A DNA stretch of 64,000 nt. It comes from Caulobacter vibrioides. GTDB taxonomy: Bacteria > Pseudomonadota > Alphaproteobacteria > Caulobacterales > Caulobacteraceae. Position 1 is the first letter of the stretch. Every line of letters begins with the position of its first letter. The notes under the pieces are model-generated. The model ran no database searches and had not been told where the DNA came from. It saw nothing but the letters and a program-made list of their open reading frames with translations. Shown here one piece after another: positions 34,333-42,862 of this stretch. Made by a program: the position numbers and the translations under genes. Where the stretch lies: contig NZ_PJRR01000025.1 of the NCBI RefSeq assembly GCF_002858865.1, positions 62,001-126,000 on the forward strand, in the 5' to 3' direction.

Positions 34333-35837
34333 GCCGGCGTCCTCATCTCGGCCATGGCGCGCAGGAAAGCCTCATGGGTCGGCATGGCGTCGACGGTGCG
34401 CGTCACGGCGGCGGCGAGGTCGGCCATGATCTTCGTCGTGCGGGCCGGATCGCTGGCCGCGACCAGCGGATCATGGCCGTGCGGCAGGATGTTCTGGCCG
34501 AAATAGACCGCCAGCCACGAGGGCTCGAGGAAGAAGCCGTCCTTGTAGCCGACGACCGCGCCGCGCTCGCGGAACAGGGCCATCTTGTAGGCCAGACTGT
34601 CGGGGATCGGCCCCTCGCGGCGCTCGATCCAGAACGGGGAGTCGTCGCGCTGGTTGGCGTGATAGTGCAGCACCAGAAAGTCGCGGATCCGCTCGAACTC
34701 CAGGTCCATCACCCGGTTGTACTCGTCCTCATCAGCCGGGTCGAAGCCGCGATGCGGGAACAGTTCCAAGAGGGTGGTGACCGCCACCTGGATCAGGTGG
34801 ATCGAGGTGCTTTCCAGCGGCTCCAGGAAGCCTGACGAGAGGCCGACGGCGACGACGTTCTTGAACCATTGTTTCTTGCGGCGGCCGGTGACGAACCGCA
34901 GGAAGCGCGGGTCCTGCTGCAGCTCGCCGTCCAGGTTTTCGACCAGAGCGCGGGCGACCTCGTCGTCGCTGACATAGCTGGAGCAATAGACATGACCGTT
35001 GCCCACGCGGTGCTGCAGCGGGATGCGCCAGCGCCAGCCGAATCTGTCGGCGGTGGCGCGGGTGTAGGGCGTGGGCGCCTCGACCGACGCGCAGGGCGCG
35101 GCCACGGCCCGGTCGCACGGCAGCCACGGGGTCCAGTCCTCATAGCCCGCCTGCAGCGCGCCTTCGATCAACAGGCCCCGGAAGCCCGAGCAGTCGATGA
35201 AGAGGTCGCCCTCGACCACCCGGCCGTCCTCCAGGGTGACGCTGGTGACGAAGCCGTCGTCAGGCCGCTGCTGAACGCTGGTGATCTTGCCCTCGGTGCG
35301 GACGACGCCCCGCGCCTCGGAATAGGCCCGCAGGTACTGGGCGTAGAGGCTGGCGTCGAACTGGTAGGCGTAGTTGAAGGTCGAGCCCAGCGAGCGCGGA
35401 TCAGAAGAGGGCGGGGCGAACTTGCCCGCCAGGCCGGCCATGATCGGCAGGCTGTAGGTCTCGATGGGCCCGGCCTCGCCCCGCGCCCGGGCCGCCAGCC
35501 AGTGCTGGTGGAACGGCAGGCCGTCGATCGCGTGGCCATAGGCGCCGAAGGGGTGGATATAGGCCTCACCCTTGCGCCCCCAGTCGCAGAACTGGATGCC
35601 CAGCTTGATGGTCGCCTGGGTCTTGCGCATGAAGTCGGCCTCGTCGAGGCCGAGCCGGGCGTTGAAATAGCGGATATGCGGGACGGTGGCCTCGCCGACG
35701 CCGACCGTGCCGATCTCGGCGGACTCGATCAGCTCGATGGTGATCGGCAGACCTTTGAGAACGGCGGCCAGGCCCGAGGCGCTGATCCAGCCGGCCGTGC
35801 CGCCGCCGACGATGACGATCTTGCGGATAGGGTCCAT
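34329..35837 (-). CDS. Flavin-dependent (tryptophan-type) halogenase, first gene of the array
   Basis: 502 aa; first gene of the minus-strand array, divergent from the TonB receptor at 36295. Motifs: IVIVGGGTAGWISASGLAAV, ATIKLGIQFCDW with the catalytic Lys, GWRWRIPLQHRVGNGHVYCS, and SGFLEPLESTSIHLIQVAV with the catalytic Glu. Complete length for the family. The shared promoter region with the receptor suggests that halogenation is linked to growth on the receptor's substrate or to its uptake. Substrate unknown. Confidence 0.93.
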   Translation of the reverse strand: MDPIRKIVIVGGGTAGWISASGLAAVLKGLPITIELIESAEIGTVGVGEATVPHIRYFNARLGLDEADFMRKTQATIKLGIQFCDWGRKGEAYIHPFGAYGHAIDGLPFHQHWLAARARGEAGPIETYSLPIMAGLAGKFAPPSSDPRSLGSTFNYAYQFDASLYAQYLRAYSEARGVVRTEGKITSVQQRPDDGFVTSVTLEDGRVVEGDLFIDCSGFRGLLIEGALQAGYEDWTPWLPCDRAVAAPCASVEAPTPYTRATADRFGWRWRIPLQHRVGNGHVYCSSYVSDDEVARALVENLDGELQQDPRFLRFVTGRRKKQWFKNVVAVGLSSGFLEPLESTSIHLIQVAVTTLLELFPHRGFDPADEDEYNRVMDLEFERIRDFLVLHYHANQRDDSPFWIERREGPIPDSLAYKMALFRERGAVVGYKDGFFLEPSWLAVYFGQNILPHGHDPLVAASDPARTTKIMADLAAAVTRTVDAMPTHEAFLRAMAEMRTPA

Positions 35838-36052
35838 GACGCGACCTTAGAGGCGGGCGCTGGGGATAGAAAAGGGCATGCCCCCAACCGGCGCGCACGC
35901 CGCCCACGGCTTGACCGCTTGGGTCCCCATCCTGCCTTCCCCCCGATGCCCGGCCCCCTCAAAACGACGGCCGTCTTTCAATCCAGAAATTGACAACGCT
36001 GTCTGGCGTTGTCATCGTTATTGTTACCGGACGTTCAGAATCCGGACATTGC

Positions 36053-36065
36053 GTGGCCTGACCAC
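36053..36065. promoter_or_regulatory. FadR-type operator copy, GTGGCCTGACCAC
   Basis: Differs from the perfect palindrome in the manD promoter (23766) at one base. Lies 230 bases upstream of the receptor start. Confidence 0.55.
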
Positions 36066-36137
36066 GAATGGGGAGGTGACCAGGATTTGAGGCTTTGGCG
36101 CGCGAGCCCGTGTGCGGGCGGCGGCCACTACCCCAAA

Positions 36138-36151
36138 TGGTAACGTTCCCA
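36138..36151. promoter_or_regulatory. LacI-family-like operator TGGTAACGTTCCCA
   Basis: Palindromic around the central CG with a single mismatched pair, the usual form of LacI/GalR-family operators. Located between the two FadR-type copies upstream of the receptor gene. Confidence 0.45.
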
Positions 36152-36212
36152 TTCCTTATGGCTAAACGACTTGGGCGTTTGTGACAACGCTTGACGCCAG
36201 GTGGTCAGTCGT

Positions 36213-36225
36213 GTGATCTGACCAC
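36213..36225. promoter_or_regulatory. FadR-type operator copy, GTGATCTGACCAC
   Basis: One mismatch from GTGGTCTGACCAC. It is embedded in further TGGTCA (36202) and TGGTCAC (36228) half-sites, suggesting cooperative binding. Confidence 0.5.
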
Positions 36226-36249
36226 AATGGTCACGGTAACATGATCAAT

Positions 36250-36261
36250 GGTAGCGCTACC
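36250..36261. promoter_or_regulatory. LacI-family operator GGTAGCGCTACC
   Basis: Perfect 12-base palindrome 33 bases before the receptor start. The TAGCGCTA core resembles the operator described for the LacI-type xylose repressor of Caulobacter crescentus (from memory, not checked). A similar site precedes the dioxovalerate dehydrogenase gene at 53823. Confidence 0.6.
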
Positions 36262-36294
36262 TTGCTACCGACAACAAATGGGGAGGTGGATTAA

Positions 36295-39200
36295 ATGGGC
36301 ACGGCCAACAGGCTGTCCGCCGGGGGCGGACGCAATTCCTTCACGACGCGACTGAAGTACGGAGCCTCGATGCTGGCGCTGGGCGCGCTGGTCGTCGGCG
36401 CGCCGGCCATGGCGCAGACCGCGAAAAGCGAAAACCAGACGGTCGACGAAGTCATCGTCACCAGCATCAAGCAGAGCCTCAAGAGCAGCCAGCAGCTGAA
36501 GCAGTCGTCGGAAATCATCGGCGACTCGATCACCGCCGAAGACATCGGCGCCCTGCCGGACCGCTCGGTCACCGAAGCGCTGCAGCGCGTTCCGGGCGTG
36601 GCCATCAACCGCTTCGCCGCCAGCGTCGACCCTGACCACTTCTCGGTCGAAGGCTCGGGCGTCGTGGTGCGCGGCCTGAATTTCATCCGTTCGGAGCTGA
36701 ACGGCCGCGACACCTTCACCGCCAACAACGGCCGCATCCTCAGCTTCGCCGACGTTCCGGCCGAGCTGATGGGCGGCGTCGACGTGTTCAAGAGCCCGTC
36801 GGCCGACATGATCGAAGGCGGCATCTCGGGCACGGTGAACCTGCGCACCCGCCTGCCGTTCGACAGCAACAAGCGCATCCTGTCGATGTCGGCGGAAGCC
36901 AGCTATGGCGACCTCGTCAAGGCTTGGAAGCCGACCTACTCGTTCCTCTACAGCGACCGTTTCGAAACCAACATCGGTCAAGTCGGCGTCCTGGCCAGCT
37001 TCGTGCATTCCGAGCTGTCCAGCCGCAACGACGCCATCCAGATCTCGAACTTCGGCTGCCGCACCAACCTTGGCCAAGCCGTCTCGAACTGCGGCAACGG
37101 AACCCGGGGCGTGTGGTTCCCGCGCGGCGCGGCGATGCGCTCGACCGAGAACGACCGCAAGCGCCAGGGCCAGGCCCTCGCCCTGCAGTGGAAGAGCAAC
37201 GACGGCACGATGCAGGCCGCGTTCCAGTACCTGAACTCCAAGTCGCAGACCCGGTGGACCGAGCGCGCCATCGAAATCGCCACCGACAACGTCGCCGGCA
37301 ACGGTGACTCGCGTCCGGCGGCCGGCACGACGTTCAGCTTCGACGAAGACGGCGTGTTCACCAAAGGCGTCATCACCGGCACGACCGGCTGGCGTTCCGA
37401 CCAGTTCACGTCCGATCCGCGCACGCCGATCGACGGTCTGCAGTCGAACAACATCCGTCGCGACGAAAACAACACCAACCAGACCACCGACTACGGCTTC
37501 AATTTCCGGTGGACGCCGAACGAGCACTGGGGCGTCCAGTTCGACGCCCAGCACGTCGACTCCAAGGTCGATGCGCTCAGCATGGGCATCTGGGGCTCCA
37601 GCTTCCAGAACGCGGCCATCACGCTGAACGGCAACAAGCTGCCGGAGGTCAACTTCACCGCGCCGGGCAATGGCACGACGCCGTCGAACTGCGCGCCGTT
37701 CAACAACAACTGCCCGTCCTACGCGCGGGGCGCCAACGGCAACCTCGCCGCCGCCTACAACAGCTTCTGGCGCTCGGCGATGGACCACTTCGAGAAGTCG
37801 GACGGCACCGAAGACGCCGCCAAGATCGACGTCGAATACAAGTTCCACAACGACACCTGGTTCGACTCGGTCAAGGCCGGCGTTCGCTGGTCCGAGCGGG
37901 ATCAGACGACCCGCTTCTCGTCTTATAACTGGGGCGCCCTCAGCGAAATCTGGGGCAACAACGGCCCGGTTTGGTTCGACGATCCGATCAACGGCAACCC
38001 GGCCGTGGCCGGCGGCGACACCAGCGTCGGCCGGGTCGAGCTGTACGGCTTTGACAACTTCATGCGGGGCAAGATCGCCTCGCCGGTCGGTGACGGACGC
38101 CTGTTCTTCAGCCGCAACACCGCCGACAACTACGATCTGGTTTCCAAGTTCGCCCTGTCGGTCGGTGACGAGTGGCGGGCGCGTCTCGCCGGCAATTGCC
38201 CGCAGAACTGGGTGCCTTCGGCCCAGCGTTGCGGCGTGATCCCGGGGACGCCGTTCCGTCCGCAGGAAATCAACCCCGTCAACGAGGTCACCAAGTCGGC
38301 CTATCTCATGACCCGGTTCAAGGGCGAGAGCGGCGACCTGCAGATCAGCGGTAATGTCGGCCTGCGCTACACCAAGACGACGCGCCAGTCGGACGGCTTC
38401 CTGGCCTTCCCGATCGCGACGGGCCTGTCCACGGACCAAGAGTGCGTCGCTCAATTCACCGAATGGCAGGGTCGCCCTGAGCCGAAGGCTCCGTTCGTGC
38501 CCTCGTCGTTCTGCGGTCTGACCCCGCAGGTCCGCGCCGCCGCTCGGGCCTGGCAGAACGGCGCCACGGTGCCGAGCTCGGTCAAGACCTCGTTCGAGTA
38601 CTGGCTGCCCAGCCTCAACCTGAAGGTCATGGCCCCGCACGGTCTGCAATATCGTCTGGGCCTGTCCAAGACGATGACGCCGCCCGACATCGGCCTGACG
38701 CGCAACTATTATAACCTGTCGCTGAACACGAACTTCGACGGCATCACCAACGGTCAGCCCTCCGGCAACGTCACGGTCGGCAACCCCTACCTGAAGCCGA
38801 CGACCTCGAAGAACGTCGACGCCTCGGTCGAATGGTACTTCGCGCCGGTCGGCTCGTTGACGCTGGCTCTGTTCTACAAGGAGCTGAACGACGTCGCCGC
38901 CAACACGACGGTGCGTCTGCCGTTCACCAACAACGGCGCCACGTTCAGCGCCCTGGTGACGACGCCGGGCAACTCGGATCAGACGGGCAAGATCAAGGGC
39001 TTCGAAGTCGGCTACCAGCAGTTCTACGACTTCCTGCCCAAGCCCTTCGACGGTCTCGGCGTCAACGCCAACTTCAGCTACATCGAGAGCAAGGGCGTGC
39101 CGCAAAGCACCCTGTCGGCCACCGACCCCGATGTCGGCGCCGGCCGCGTGACCACGGTCGACACCAGCAAGCTGCCGCTGCAGGGCCTGTCGAAGTACAA

Positions 39201-39516
39201 CGCCAACCTCGCGGTCATCTACGAGAAGAACAAGGTCTCGGCGCGTCTGGCCTACAGCTGGCGTTCGGACTTCCTGCTCACCGTCCGCGACGTCATCATC
39301 CCCTACGCCCCGATCATGAACGAGGCGACCGGCCAGCTGGACGGCTCGTTCTTCTACACGATCAACGACAAGATGAAGGTCGGCGTCCAGGGCGTGAACC
39401 TGCTGAACGAAACCACGCGCGCCACCCAGGTCCTCAACAGCGACCTGCTGAAGACCGGCCGCTCGTGGTTCATGAACGACCGGCGCTACACGTTCGTCTT
39501 GCGCGCCAGCTTCTAG
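36295..39516 (+). CDS. TonB-dependent receptor, probable xylan-oligosaccharide transporter
   Basis: 1073 aa; ATG at 36295 with GGGAGGTGG upstream. Long signal region ending APAMAQ, TonB-box-like VDEVIVTSIKQSL, and a plug domain (DIGALPDRSVTEALQRVPGV, VVVRGLNFIRSELNGRDTFT, FKSPSADMIEGGISGTVNLR). The ALPDRSVTEALQRVPGV and EGGISGTVNLRTR motifs are typical of sugar-oligomer receptors of Caulobacter, Xanthomonas and Sphingomonas. The barrel ends DRRYTFVLRASF. It is followed by the GH10 and GH43 genes and controlled by operators shared with xylan genes, so xylo-oligosaccharide uptake is the best guess. Confidence 0.93.
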   Translation: MGTANRLSAGGGRNSFTTRLKYGASMLALGALVVGAPAMAQTAKSENQTVDEVIVTSIKQSLKSSQQLKQSSEIIGDSITAEDIGALPDRSVTEALQRVPGVAINRFAASVDPDHFSVEGSGVVVRGLNFIRSELNGRDTFTANNGRILSFADVPAELMGGVDVFKSPSADMIEGGISGTVNLRTRLPFDSNKRILSMSAEASYGDLVKAWKPTYSFLYSDRFETNIGQVGVLASFVHSELSSRNDAIQISNFGCRTNLGQAVSNCGNGTRGVWFPRGAAMRSTENDRKRQGQALALQWKSNDGTMQAAFQYLNSKSQTRWTERAIEIATDNVAGNGDSRPAAGTTFSFDEDGVFTKGVITGTTGWRSDQFTSDPRTPIDGLQSNNIRRDENNTNQTTDYGFNFRWTPNEHWGVQFDAQHVDSKVDALSMGIWGSSFQNAAITLNGNKLPEVNFTAPGNGTTPSNCAPFNNNCPSYARGANGNLAAAYNSFWRSAMDHFEKSDGTEDAAKIDVEYKFHNDTWFDSVKAGVRWSERDQTTRFSSYNWGALSEIWGNNGPVWFDDPINGNPAVAGGDTSVGRVELYGFDNFMRGKIASPVGDGRLFFSRNTADNYDLVSKFALSVGDEWRARLAGNCPQNWVPSAQRCGVIPGTPFRPQEINPVNEVTKSAYLMTRFKGESGDLQISGNVGLRYTKTTRQSDGFLAFPIATGLSTDQECVAQFTEWQGRPEPKAPFVPSSFCGLTPQVRAAARAWQNGATVPSSVKTSFEYWLPSLNLKVMAPHGLQYRLGLSKTMTPPDIGLTRNYYNLSLNTNFDGITNGQPSGNVTVGNPYLKPTTSKNVDASVEWYFAPVGSLTLALFYKELNDVAANTTVRLPFTNNGATFSALVTTPGNSDQTGKIKGFEVGYQQFYDFLPKPFDGLGVNANFSYIESKGVPQSTLSATDPDVGAGRVTTVDTSKLPLQGLSKYNANLAVIYEKNKVSARLAYSWRSDFLLTVRDVIIPYAPIMNEATGQLDGSFFYTINDKMKVGVQGVNLLNETTRATQVLNSDLLKTGRSWFMNDRRYTFVLRASF

Positions 39517-39527
39517 TTCCGATGAAA

Positions 39528-39557
39528 CCCGGCCTGAGGCGTTCGCCTCGGGCCGGG
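39528..39557 (+). terminator. Hairpin between receptor and xylanase genes
   Basis: CCCGGCCTGAGGC pairs with GCCTCGGGCCGGG around GTTC, 12 bases after the receptor stop codon. No T-tract follows, so it may stabilise the receptor mRNA or attenuate readthrough into the xylanase gene rather than terminate fully. Confidence 0.5.
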
Positions 39558-39687
39558 GATCGCGGAAGAGTTTCGTCGACGCCTTCTTTCCGTTTCGGAG
39601 GTCCGCGGCGGGGCTCGGTTACTCCTGCCAACTTTTTCACGCGCATCGTCCCTCATAACGGTGCGCGTTTTTCTTGGAGCGCGTGTC

Positions 39688-40818
39688 ATGACCCTGTCCC
39701 GTCGCGACCTTCTCGCCGCCGGCGCCGCCAGCGCCCTGGCGGGCCCCGCCCTGGCCGCCGAAGGACCCTCGTTGCGTGAGTTGGCCAAGGCCAAGGGGAT
39801 CGCGTTCGGCAGCGCCGTCGGCGCCGGCCCCAAGGGGTCGATCACCGGCTCCTTCGAGGACGCCCGGTATCGTGAGATCCTGGCCCGCGAGTGCGGCGTG
39901 CTGGTCCATGAGAACGAGCTGAAATGGTATGTCCTGCGCGCGCGCGGCCCCCAGGGCTTCGACTTCGAGCGCGCCGACCGCATCGCCGATTTCGCCAAGG
40001 CCAACGGCCAGGCCCTGCGCGGCCACACCCTGCTGTGGCACCATCCGCAGTGGTTCCCGAACTGGGTGAAGGGCTATGACCTTGGGGCCAAGCCCGCCGA
40101 GGCCGCCGCCAAGATGGTCACCGAGCACATCCAGGCCCTGTGCCGGCGCTATCCCCAGATGATCTCGTGGGACGTCGTCAACGAGACGGTCGATCCGGCC
40201 GACGGCTCGATCCGCTCGACCTTCCTCTCCGACGCCATGGGCAAGGAAGAGGTGCTGGACCTGTCGTTCCACGTGGCCCGCGAAGCCGCGCCCAAGGCCC
40301 GCCTCGTCTATAACGACTATATGAGCCAGGAGGCCGGCAACGAGAAGCACCGCTACGGCGTGCTCAAGCTGCTGGAAGGCTTCAAGAAACGCGGGACGCC
40401 GGTCGACGCCCTGGGGGTGCAGAGCCACATCGGCGCCGAAAACGCCGACAGCTTCACCGGCTTCGGCAAGCCGCAGGAAAAGGCGTGGACCGCGTTCCTG
40501 AACGACGTCACCGGCATGGGCTATGACCTGATGGTCACCGAGTTCGACGTCCACGACAAAGGGCTGCCCTACGACTTTGGCCCGCGCGATGCGGCGGTGG
40601 CGGCTTACGCCAAGGCCTATCTGGACCAGATGCTGAGCTATCGTCAGACCAAGGAGATCCTGGCCTGGGGTCTGGTCGACAAGTACTCGTGGCTGCAAGG
40701 CCGCTGGCCGCGCCAGGACGGCCAGCCCAAGCGCCCGACCCTCTATGACGACAACTATCAGCCCAAGCCCCTGCGCGAGGCGGTGGCCGCGGCGCTGAAG
40801 GCCGCGCCGGCGCGGTAG
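39688..40818 (+). CDS. Endo-1,4-beta-xylanase, GH10, Tat-exported
   Basis: 376 aa from the ATG at 39688 (GGAG nine bases upstream). N-terminal Tat signal MTLSRRDLLAAGAASALAG ending ALA. GH10 barrel: GHTLLWHHPQWFPNW, WDVVNETVDP with acid/base Glu166, LGVQSHIGAE, VTEFDVHD with nucleophile Glu285, and WGLVDKYSWL. The enzyme hydrolyses internal beta-1,4-xylosidic bonds and gives short oligomers. As a Tat substrate it is folded in the cytoplasm and probably acts in the periplasm on oligomers taken up by the receptor encoded upstream. Confidence 0.95.
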   Translation: MTLSRRDLLAAGAASALAGPALAAEGPSLRELAKAKGIAFGSAVGAGPKGSITGSFEDARYREILARECGVLVHENELKWYVLRARGPQGFDFERADRIADFAKANGQALRGHTLLWHHPQWFPNWVKGYDLGAKPAEAAAKMVTEHIQALCRRYPQMISWDVVNETVDPADGSIRSTFLSDAMGKEEVLDLSFHVAREAAPKARLVYNDYMSQEAGNEKHRYGVLKLLEGFKKRGTPVDALGVQSHIGAENADSFTGFGKPQEKAWTAFLNDVTGMGYDLMVTEFDVHDKGLPYDFGPRDAAVAAYAKAYLDQMLSYRQTKEILAWGLVDKYSWLQGRWPRQDGQPKRPTLYDDNYQPKPLREAVAAALKAAPAR

Positions 40819-40840
40819 GGATCGTTCCCTCACAGAAAAT

Positions 40841-40965
40841 CCCGTGTCATCCCGGCCGTAGCGCGCAGCGCGAAGCGCCGGGACCCAGGGGCGGCGCGCA
40901 CGGCGTTTCGTCACCCCCTGGGTCCCGGATCGGCCCTCCCGGGCCGTCCGGGATGACACGGAAAT
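40841..40965. repeat. Palindromic repeat, family B, between xylanase and xylosidase genes
   Basis: GTGTCATCCCGGCC at the left and GGATGACAC at the right; inner arms GCCGGGACCCAGGGG and CCCCTGGGTCCCGG. Confidence 0.85.
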
Positions 40966-40989
40966 AGTGTTCATTATCAGGAGGTTCCG

Positions 40990-42666
40990 ATGTTCCGACC
41001 CACCCTGACCGCCCTGGCCCTGGCGTTGATGGCCTCCAGCGCGATCGCCGCGCCCAGGACGGCCCAGTTCAGCAACTTCGTCTACGAGGGCTCTGATCCG
41101 TCCGACGCGATCAAGGCGGGGCCCGGCCAGTACCGCAACCCGGTCGTTCAAGGCTTCTATCCCGATCCCAGCGTGACGCGGGCGGGCAAGGACTTCTATC
41201 TGGTCAACTCGACCTTCGCCTGGTTCCCGGGCCTGCCGGTCTTCCACTCCACCGACCTCGTCCACTGGGAGCAGATCGGCAACGCCATCGACCGTCCCGG
41301 CATGCTGGACTTCAAGCGGCTGGGTCTGTCGCGCGCGGTGTTCGCCCCGGCGATCCAGGCGCATCAGGGGGTGTTCTACATCCTCAACACCTGCGTCGAC
41401 TGCGGCGGCAACTATCTGATCACCGCCAAGGACCCGAAGGGGCCGTGGTCGGATCCGGTCTGGCTGCCCAAGGTGGGCGGCATCGACCCCTCGATCTTCT
41501 TCGACGACGACAGCCGCGTCTGGATCGTCAACAATGACGGACCGCCGGGCCCGCCCGAATATCCGGGCCACCGCGCCCTCTGGATCCACGAATACGACCC
41601 CAAGACCCAGACGACCATCGGTCCGGCCACGCTGCTGCTGGACAAGGGCGTCGATCCCGCCACCAAGCCGATCTGGCCCGAGGGGCCGCACATCCTGAAG
41701 AAGGACGGCTGGTACTATCTGACCGCCGCCGAGGGCGGCACCGCCGAGGGCCACAGCCAGGTGGTGCTGCGCTCGAAGTCGGTCACCGGGCCTTATGTTC
41801 CGTATACGAATAATCCGATCCTCACCCAGCGCGACCTGCCGCGCGACCGGCCGCTGCCGATCACCTCGGCCGGCCACGCCGACATCGTCGACACCCCCGA
41901 CGGCCAGTGGTGGGCGACCTTCCTGGCGGTGCGCCCCTATGGCGATGATCTCTACAACACCGGCCGCGAGACCTTCCTGTTGCCGGTCGTGTGGAAGGAC
42001 GGCTGGCCGGTGATCCTGGAGAACGGCAAGACCATCCCCCATGTCGCCGACGCGCCCAAGCTGCCGGCGCTGAAGACCGCCCCGACCGCGGGCCCGTTCA
42101 AGGCGGCCGAGACCTTCGAAGGTCCCGAACTGCCGATGAGCTGGATGACCATGCGCATCCCCAGCAAGCGCTGGTGGTCGGTCAAGGACGGGACGCTCAG
42201 CCTGGAGGCCCGCAAGGACAGGCTGGGCGGCCACGAGCAGCCCTCGATCTGGGCCCGCCGCCAGCAGCACATGAACGCCAGCGTCAGCACCACCGTCCGC
42301 TTCGACCCCAAGGCCGACGGCGACAAGGCGGGCCTGGTGGCGGTGCAGAACGACGACTTCTACTGGTTCGTGGGCCTCTCGCGCGCGGGCGGCCAGACCG
42401 TGGTCCGGGTCGAGAAGCGGACCGGCAAGGACGACCCGCTGGACGGCGTCGTGGTGGCGCAGGCGCCGGTGGCGCTGAAGCCGGGCCAGGGCCTGGACCT
42501 GAAGATCGCCGTGCGCGGCGGGACCATGGACTTCGCCTACGCGGCCAAGCCCGGTCAGTGGGAGGTGCTGAAGGCGGGGGCGGACGCCACGACGCTCAGC
42601 ACCAAGGTGGCCGGCGGGTTCGTGGGGACCATGCTGGGCGTCTACGCCCATGGGGTGGAGGAGTAG
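40990..42666 (+). CDS. GH43 beta-xylosidase/alpha-L-arabinofuranosidase, exported
   Basis: 558 aa; AGGAGG lies 5-6 bases before the ATG. Signal peptide FRPTLTALALALMASSAIAA. The five-bladed propeller has its three acidic residues in FYPDPSV (Asp59, general base), GGIDPSIFFDDD (Asp166) and IWPEGPHI (Glu231, general acid). Residues from about 360 form the GH43 C-terminal beta-sandwich (SSWMTMRIPSKRWWSV-like, QNDDFYWFVGLSRAG). It releases xylose or arabinose from xylo-oligosaccharides in the periplasm. A family B repeat separates it from the xylanase gene, but the shared direction suggests a common transcript. Confidence 0.92.
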   Translation: MFRPTLTALALALMASSAIAAPRTAQFSNFVYEGSDPSDAIKAGPGQYRNPVVQGFYPDPSVTRAGKDFYLVNSTFAWFPGLPVFHSTDLVHWEQIGNAIDRPGMLDFKRLGLSRAVFAPAIQAHQGVFYILNTCVDCGGNYLITAKDPKGPWSDPVWLPKVGGIDPSIFFDDDSRVWIVNNDGPPGPPEYPGHRALWIHEYDPKTQTTIGPATLLLDKGVDPATKPIWPEGPHILKKDGWYYLTAAEGGTAEGHSQVVLRSKSVTGPYVPYTNNPILTQRDLPRDRPLPITSAGHADIVDTPDGQWWATFLAVRPYGDDLYNTGRETFLLPVVWKDGWPVILENGKTIPHVADAPKLPALKTAPTAGPFKAAETFEGPELPMSWMTMRIPSKRWWSVKDGTLSLEARKDRLGGHEQPSIWARRQQHMNASVSTTVRFDPKADGDKAGLVAVQNDDFYWFVGLSRAGGQTVVRVEKRTGKDDPLDGVVVAQAPVALKPGQGLDLKIAVRGGTMDFAYAAKPGQWEVLKAGADATTLSTKVAGGFVGTMLGVYAHGVEE

Positions 42667-42678
42667 GGGCGGCGCAAC

Positions 42679-42860
42679 TTCTCCTCCCCCTCTGGGGGAG
42701 GGGGACCGGCGAACGCCGGTGGAGGGGCCCTGAGCGGTGGTGAGCCCCCTGTCGTCTGCGTAAGCCCGCACCAGTCTTGATCCGGCAAGAAGAGGCCGCG
42801 CCGCCGCTGGCCCCTCCACCGCCGTTCGGCGGTCCCCCTCCCCCGATGGGGGAGGAGAGG
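42679..42860. repeat. Palindromic repeat, long family A variant
   Basis: CTCCTCCCCCTCTGGGGGAG with GGACCGGCGAACGCCGGTGG at the left mirrors CCACCGCCGTTCGGCGG and CCCCGATGGGGGAGGAG at the right. Same type as the tandem copies at 51773 and 52005, and it fills the gap between the convergent GH43 and GH35 genes. Confidence 0.8.
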
Positions 42861-42862
42861 GG

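Larger units (their letters stand above)
35838..36294. promoter_or_regulatory. Divergent control region between halogenase array and TonB receptor
   Basis: 457 bases without a gene. It holds two GTGGTCTGACCAC-like sites (36053-36065 and 36213-36225), two LacI-type palindromes (36138-36151 and 36250-36261), further TGGTCA/TGACCA half-sites, and GGGAGGTGG as ribosome binding site just before 36295. The operator density is the highest in the window. Confidence 0.7.

Noticed and set aside
30008-35837. Calling the halogenase array an antibiotic biosynthetic cluster
   Set aside because: No NRPS, PKS, terpene or RiPP biosynthesis genes, resistance or export genes are linked.
35878-36090. Small open frame in the halogenase-receptor intergenic region
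   Set aside because: No ribosome binding site, no hydrophobic or domain pattern, and it overlaps operator-rich regulatory DNA.
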